NCBI RefSeq assembly: GCF_000721935.1
Contig: NZ_KL585383.1
Location: forward strand, 121,016-131,414
DNA from: Streptomyces sp. NRRL WC-3549
Lineage (GTDB): Bacteria > Actinomycetota > Actinomycetes > Streptomycetales > Streptomycetaceae
DNA: 10,399 nucleotides
Direction: 5' to 3'
Shown here: positions 7,726 through 10,399 of the stretch, in pieces
Numbering within the stretch: position 1 is the stretch's first letter
Layout of the letters: each line of letters begins with the position of its first letter
Notes under the pieces: generated by a model
Told to the model about the DNA's origin: nothing
Seen by the model: only the letters and a program-made list of their open reading frames with translations
The model's database searches: none
Translations under genes and position numbers: made by a program

Positions 7726-9267
7726 TCAGTCGCAGCCGCACCCGGGAGTCGCCGCCGCGGGCAGCGGTGCCGGGGCGCCGATGCCCGGGATGCCGAGCAT
7801 GACTCCGGCGGGCTCGGCCGCGGCGGCCGTGGTGCGCTTCTCCCAGGCGTCCCCCGAGCGGGTGCGGCGCACGCCCACCGGCTCGCCCTCCGCCAGGAGG
7901 TGGTGCGGTGCGGCGTAGGTGATGTCGACGGTCACCACGTCGCCGGGGCGTACCTCCTGGGCGGGCTTGGTGAAGTGGACCAGGCGGTTGTCGGGGGCGC
8001 GGCCGGAGAGCCGGTGGGTGGCGCCGTCCTTGCGCCCCTCGCCCTCGGCGACCATGACGTCCAGGGTGCGCCCGACCTGCTTCTTGTTCTCCTCCCAGGA
8101 GATCGCCTCCTGGAGGGCGGACAGGCGCATGTAGCGCTCCTGTACGACCTCCTTGGGGATCTGCCCCTCCATGTCGGCCGCGGGCGTCCCGGGGCGCTTG
8201 GAGTACTGGAAGGTGAAGGCGTTCGTGAACCGGGCCTCACGCACGGCGTGCATGGTCTGCTCGAAGTCCTCCTCGGTCTCCCCGGGGAAGCCGACGATGA
8301 TGTCGGTGGAGATGGCGGCGTCCGGCATGGCCGCCCGCACCTTCTCGATGATCCCGAGGAAGCGCTCCTGCCGGTACGAGCGGCGCATCGCCTTCAGGAT
8401 CCGGTCCGAGCCCGACTGCATCGGCATGTGCAGCTGCGGCATGACGTTCGGCGTCTCGGCCATCGCCGCGATCACGTCGTCGGTGAAGTCACGCGGGTGG
8501 GGTGAGGTGAAGCGGACCCGCTCCAGGCCGTCGATCGTGCCGCAGGCGCGCAGCAGCTTCGAGAAGGCCTCGCGGTCACCGATGTCCGAGCCGTAGGCGT
8601 TGACGTTCTGTCCGAGGAGCGTGATCTCGCTGACGCCCTCGGCGACGAGCGCCTCGATCTCGGCGAGGATGTCGCCGGTGCGGCGGTCCTTCTCCTTGCC
8701 GCGCAGGGCGGGGACGATGCAGAAGGTGCAGGTGTTGTTGCAGCCCACGGAGATCGAGACCCAGGCCGCGTACGCGGACTCGCGGCGGGTGGGCAGCGTG
8801 GAGGGGAACGCCTCCAGGGACTCGGCGATCTCGACCTGCGCCTCCTCCTGGACCCGGGCGCGCTCCAGGAGCACCGGCAGCTTGCCGATGTTGTGCGTAC
8901 CGAAGACGACGTCCACCCAGGGCGCGCGCCGGACGATGGTGTCGCGGTCCTTCTGCGCCAGACAGCCGCCGACCGCGATCTGCATCCCGGGGCGCCGGGT
9001 CTTCATGGGGGCGAGCCGGCCGAGGTTGCCGTACAGCTTGTTGTCGGCGTTCTCGCGTACCGCGCAGGTGTTGAAGACGACGACGTCGGCGTCCCCGTCG
9101 GAGCCTTCCGGGGCGCGGACGTAGCCGGCGTCCTCGAGCAGACCCGACAGGCGTTCGGAGTCGTGGACGTTCATCTGGCACCCGTAGGTGCGTACCTCGT
9201 AGCTCTTCTGGACGTCCACTGCTTCGCTCCGGTTGCCGCTGCTCATGGGACAAGGGTAGGCGCTCAT
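7726..9267 (-). CDS. miaB: tRNA-2-methylthio-N6-dimethylallyladenosine synthase (radical SAM methylthiotransferase)
   Basis: MiaB adds a methylthio group at C2 of i6A37 in tRNA, the step after MiaA, using two [4Fe-4S] clusters and S-adenosylmethionine. From the ATG at 9267 the product has 513 residues. The N-terminal UPF0004 domain carries the cluster cysteines Cys30 (RTYGCQMN), Cys68 (FNTCAVRE) and Cys102 (GGCLAQK). The radical-SAM motif is CNNTCTFC (Cys176, Cys180, Cys183). [16 protein letters not shown] and [10 protein letters not shown] follow, and a TRAM tRNA-binding domain lies at about 393-463. A low-complexity tail ends in CGCD. The ATG at 9267 has a strong GGGAGGGG ribosome site; the ATG at 9246 lacks one but gives an N terminus closer to remembered homologues ([12 protein letters not shown]). 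miaB is divergent from the TAXI gene and separated from miaA by two unrelated genes. Confidence 0.97.
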   Translation of the reverse strand: MSAYPCPMSSGNRSEAVDVQKSYEVRTYGCQMNVHDSERLSGLLEDAGYVRAPEGSDGDADVVVFNTCAVRENADNKLYGNLGRLAPMKTRRPGMQIAVGGCLAQKDRDTIVRRAPWVDVVFGTHNIGKLPVLLERARVQEEAQVEIAESLEAFPSTLPTRRESAYAAWVSISVGCNNTCTFCIVPALRGKEKDRRTGDILAEIEALVAEGVSEITLLGQNVNAYGSDIGDREAFSKLLRACGTIDGLERVRFTSPHPRDFTDDVIAAMAETPNVMPQLHMPMQSGSDRILKAMRRSYRQERFLGIIEKVRAAMPDAAISTDIIVGFPGETEEDFEQTMHAVREARFTNAFTFQYSKRPGTPAADMEGQIPKEVVQERYMRLSALQEAISWEENKKQVGRTLDVMVAEGEGRKDGATHRLSGRAPDNRLVHFTKPAQEVRPGDVVTVDITYAAPHHLLAEGEPVGVRRTRSGDAWEKRTTAAAAEPAGVMLGIPGIGAPAPLPAAATPGCGCD

Positions 9268-9303
9268 GCCGCCCCTCCCGCCGCCGGAGTCCTCGGCCGG
9301 GAT

Positions 9304-9337
9304 CCGGCCTGGCCAGGACGGGACCGGCCTGGCAGGA
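9304..9337. repeat. Two-copy direct repeat between miaB and the TAXI gene
   Basis: CCGGCCTGGCCAGGA at 9304-9318 recurs at 9324-9337 as CCGGCCTGGCAGGA, one C shorter. The two copies begin exactly 20 bp apart, about two helical turns. The first copy contains the perfect palindrome CCTGGCCAGG (9308-9317). The AGGA of the second copy (9334-9337) is probably the ribosome site of the TAXI gene. The arrangement suits an operator for a dimeric regulator, but no regulator family is indicated. Confidence 0.45.
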
Positions 9338-9344
9338 TCGCGCC

Positions 9345-10343
9345 ATGCTGCACGCACTGTCCCGTTTCGGCCGTCGGCGCGCCTTTCAGGCCGGCGCGGC
9401 GGCCGCCGTCGTCCTGGGGCTCCTGGTGTGGTGGGTGCTCCCGCTCGGGAAGCCGGAACCCAGCGGGACGCTCACGTTCTCCACCGGTGTGCGCAGCGGC
9501 GTCTACGAGCGGTACGGGCAGCGCCTGGAGGGCGCCCTGGGCAAGGACATGCCCAAGGTGTCGATACGGCTGCGGACCAGCGAGGGCTCGCAGCAGAACA
9601 TCGAACGTGTGGCCACGGGCAAGGCCGACTTCACGATCGCCACCGCCGACGCCGTGGCCACCTATCTGCGGAGCGGCCGGCCCGGGGGCGAGCGGCTGCG
9701 CGGGTGCGTGCGCCTGTACGACGACTACATCCAGTTGGTGGTCCCCCGGGACTCGGACATCAGGCAGGTCTCCGATCTGCGGGACAAGCGGGTCGGCGTG
9801 GGCCAGAAGGGCTCGGGGGTCCTGCTCGTCGCCGACCGGCTGATGGCGGCCGCGGGCATCGATCCGGGCAGGGACATCACTCCCGTCGAGGCGGGCATCG
9901 ACACGATGCCCCAGAGGCTCGCCGACGGGCGGCTGGACGCCTTCTTCTGGTCCGGGGGCCTGCCGACGGGGGCCCTGGAGGACCTGTCGGAGAGGTTCGC
10001 CGTCCGGCTGGTGCCGTTGGAGGACGCGCTGATCAGCCGGCTCCAGGCGGCCGGCGGTTCCACCCGGCACTACCGCTCGGCGGTGATCCCCGCGGACGCG
10101 TACCACGACGCACAGCAGGGGCAGGCGGTGCGTACGGTCGCCGTGGCCAACCTGCTGATCACGACGGACCGTACGGATCCGCTGATGACCGAGGCGTTCA
10201 CCCGGACCGTGATCGACAGCCGGGACCGGATCGGGCGCGAGGTCCACGCGGCCCAGCTGGTGGACCTGCGTACGGCCATCTACACCGACCCGCTGCAGCT
10301 CCACGAAGGGGCCAGGCGCTACTACCGCTCGGCGAAGCCCTGA
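9345..10343 (+). CDS. TAXI-family TRAP-type solute-binding protein, membrane-anchored or secreted
   Basis: TAXI proteins are extracytoplasmic ligand-binding subunits, usually working with a TRAP permease. This one has 332 residues. Residues 1-12 are basic (RFGRRR) and 13-34 form one hydrophobic segment, acting as signal peptide or signal anchor; there is no lipobox cysteine. The mature part follows the TAXI pattern: [17 protein letters not shown] (42-58) for the ligand-loop strand, a serine/asparagine block with [19 protein letters not shown] (82-100), [17 protein letters not shown] (142-158) at the DLxGKxVxxGxxGSG signature, and [19 protein letters not shown] (192-210). A weak AGGA ribosome site precedes the ATG. 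No TRAP membrane subunit is visible. The gene runs into a convergent kinase gene with only 4 bp between the stop codons, so a sensory rather than transport role is possible. The ligand is unknown. Confidence 0.88.
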   Translation: MLHALSRFGRRRAFQAGAAAAVVLGLLVWWVLPLGKPEPSGTLTFSTGVRSGVYERYGQRLEGALGKDMPKVSIRLRTSEGSQQNIERVATGKADFTIATADAVATYLRSGRPGGERLRGCVRLYDDYIQLVVPRDSDIRQVSDLRDKRVGVGQKGSGVLLVADRLMAAAGIDPGRDITPVEAGIDTMPQRLADGRLDAFFWSGGLPTGALEDLSERFAVRLVPLEDALISRLQAAGGSTRHYRSAVIPADAYHDAQQGQAVRTVAVANLLITTDRTDPLMTEAFTRTVIDSRDRIGREVHAAQLVDLRTAIYTDPLQLHEGARRYYRSAKP

Positions 10344-10347
10344 CGGT

Positions 10348-10399
10348 TCAGGCGTGCGGCGGGTCGCGGGGCACGGTGACCGTCACCCGCAGGCCGTGC
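10348..10399 (-). CDS. C-terminal end of a probable sensor histidine kinase (partial)
   Basis: Only the last 16 codons and the TGA stop lie in the window; the gene continues past the right edge. The readable end is HGLRVTVTVPRDPPHA. This looks like the last strand of a HATPase_c domain, where kinases commonly end in a G-hGL-V-V-LP pattern. The stop lies 4 bp from the stop of the facing TAXI gene. In S. coelicolor, as I recall, a two-component pair (SCO5784-SCO5785) lies next to miaB, which supports the call. With so few residues the family is an inference. Confidence 0.6.
   Translation of the reverse strand, partial: HGLRVTVTVPRDPPHA

Noticed and set aside
9264..10304. 346-codon minus-strand open frame opposite the TAXI gene
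   Set aside because: The plus-strand frame shows TAXI motifs and a signal segment; the opposite frame gives a composition-driven translation without motifs.
10375..10387. GGTGACCGTCACC inverted repeat near the right edge
   Set aside because: It falls inside the kinase reading frame, where alternating valine and threonine codons (GTG ACG GTC ACC GTG) explain the symmetry.

Overview
The window looks like chromosomal DNA of a Streptomyces species or close relative. It is very GC-rich, its codons are G/C-biased at the third position, several starts are GTG, and I found no in-frame TTA codon. The order of a second RelA/SpoT-type gene, dapF, a small membrane protein, miaA, a LigB-like gene, miaB and a sensor-kinase gene matches, as far as I remember, the rshA-dapF-miaA-miaB neighbourhood of the S. 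coelicolor core chromosome. It reads as a conserved housekeeping region, not a mobile or recently acquired island. I see no tRNA, rRNA, CRISPR, transposase or att site.

Left part, 40-6329, all on the minus strand. In transcription order (right to left) this holds miaA (tRNA A37 dimethylallyltransferase), a three-span membrane protein of unknown function, dapF (diaminopimelate epimerase), the long RelA/SpoT homologue rshA, and a secreted M1-family zinc aminopeptidase. Spacings of about 60-140 bp containing hairpins suggest several short transcription units, not one tight operon. Positions 1-39 hold nothing I can identify.

Centre, 6330-7725. A divergent control region with a 13-bp palindrome next to miaA and a TAAAAT box leads on the plus strand to an 81-residue MT0933-type antitoxin-family protein. 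That gene ends in a 17-bp perfect stem, probably a bidirectional terminator. Facing it is a minus-strand LigB-fold protein that has lost the expected metal-binding histidines.

Right part, 7726-10399. miaB (methylthiotransferase) is on the minus strand. A divergent plus-strand gene encodes a membrane-anchored or secreted TAXI-family binding protein with no TRAP permease in view. Four bases beyond it, on the minus strand, is the last 16 codons of what looks like a histidine kinase.

Functional links: MiaA and MiaB perform successive steps of A37 modification (i6A to ms2i6A) on tRNAs reading UNN codons, which in Streptomyces should include the developmental tRNA-Leu(UUA). RshA concerns (p)ppGpp, and DapF feeds peptidoglycan and lysine synthesis. 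The most unusual items are the eroded synthetase site in RshA, the LigB-like protein without metal ligands, the solitary antitoxin-like gene, the permease-less TAXI protein beside a kinase, and several inverted or direct repeats in the intergenic regions. None of these amounts to a clear new multi-gene system.
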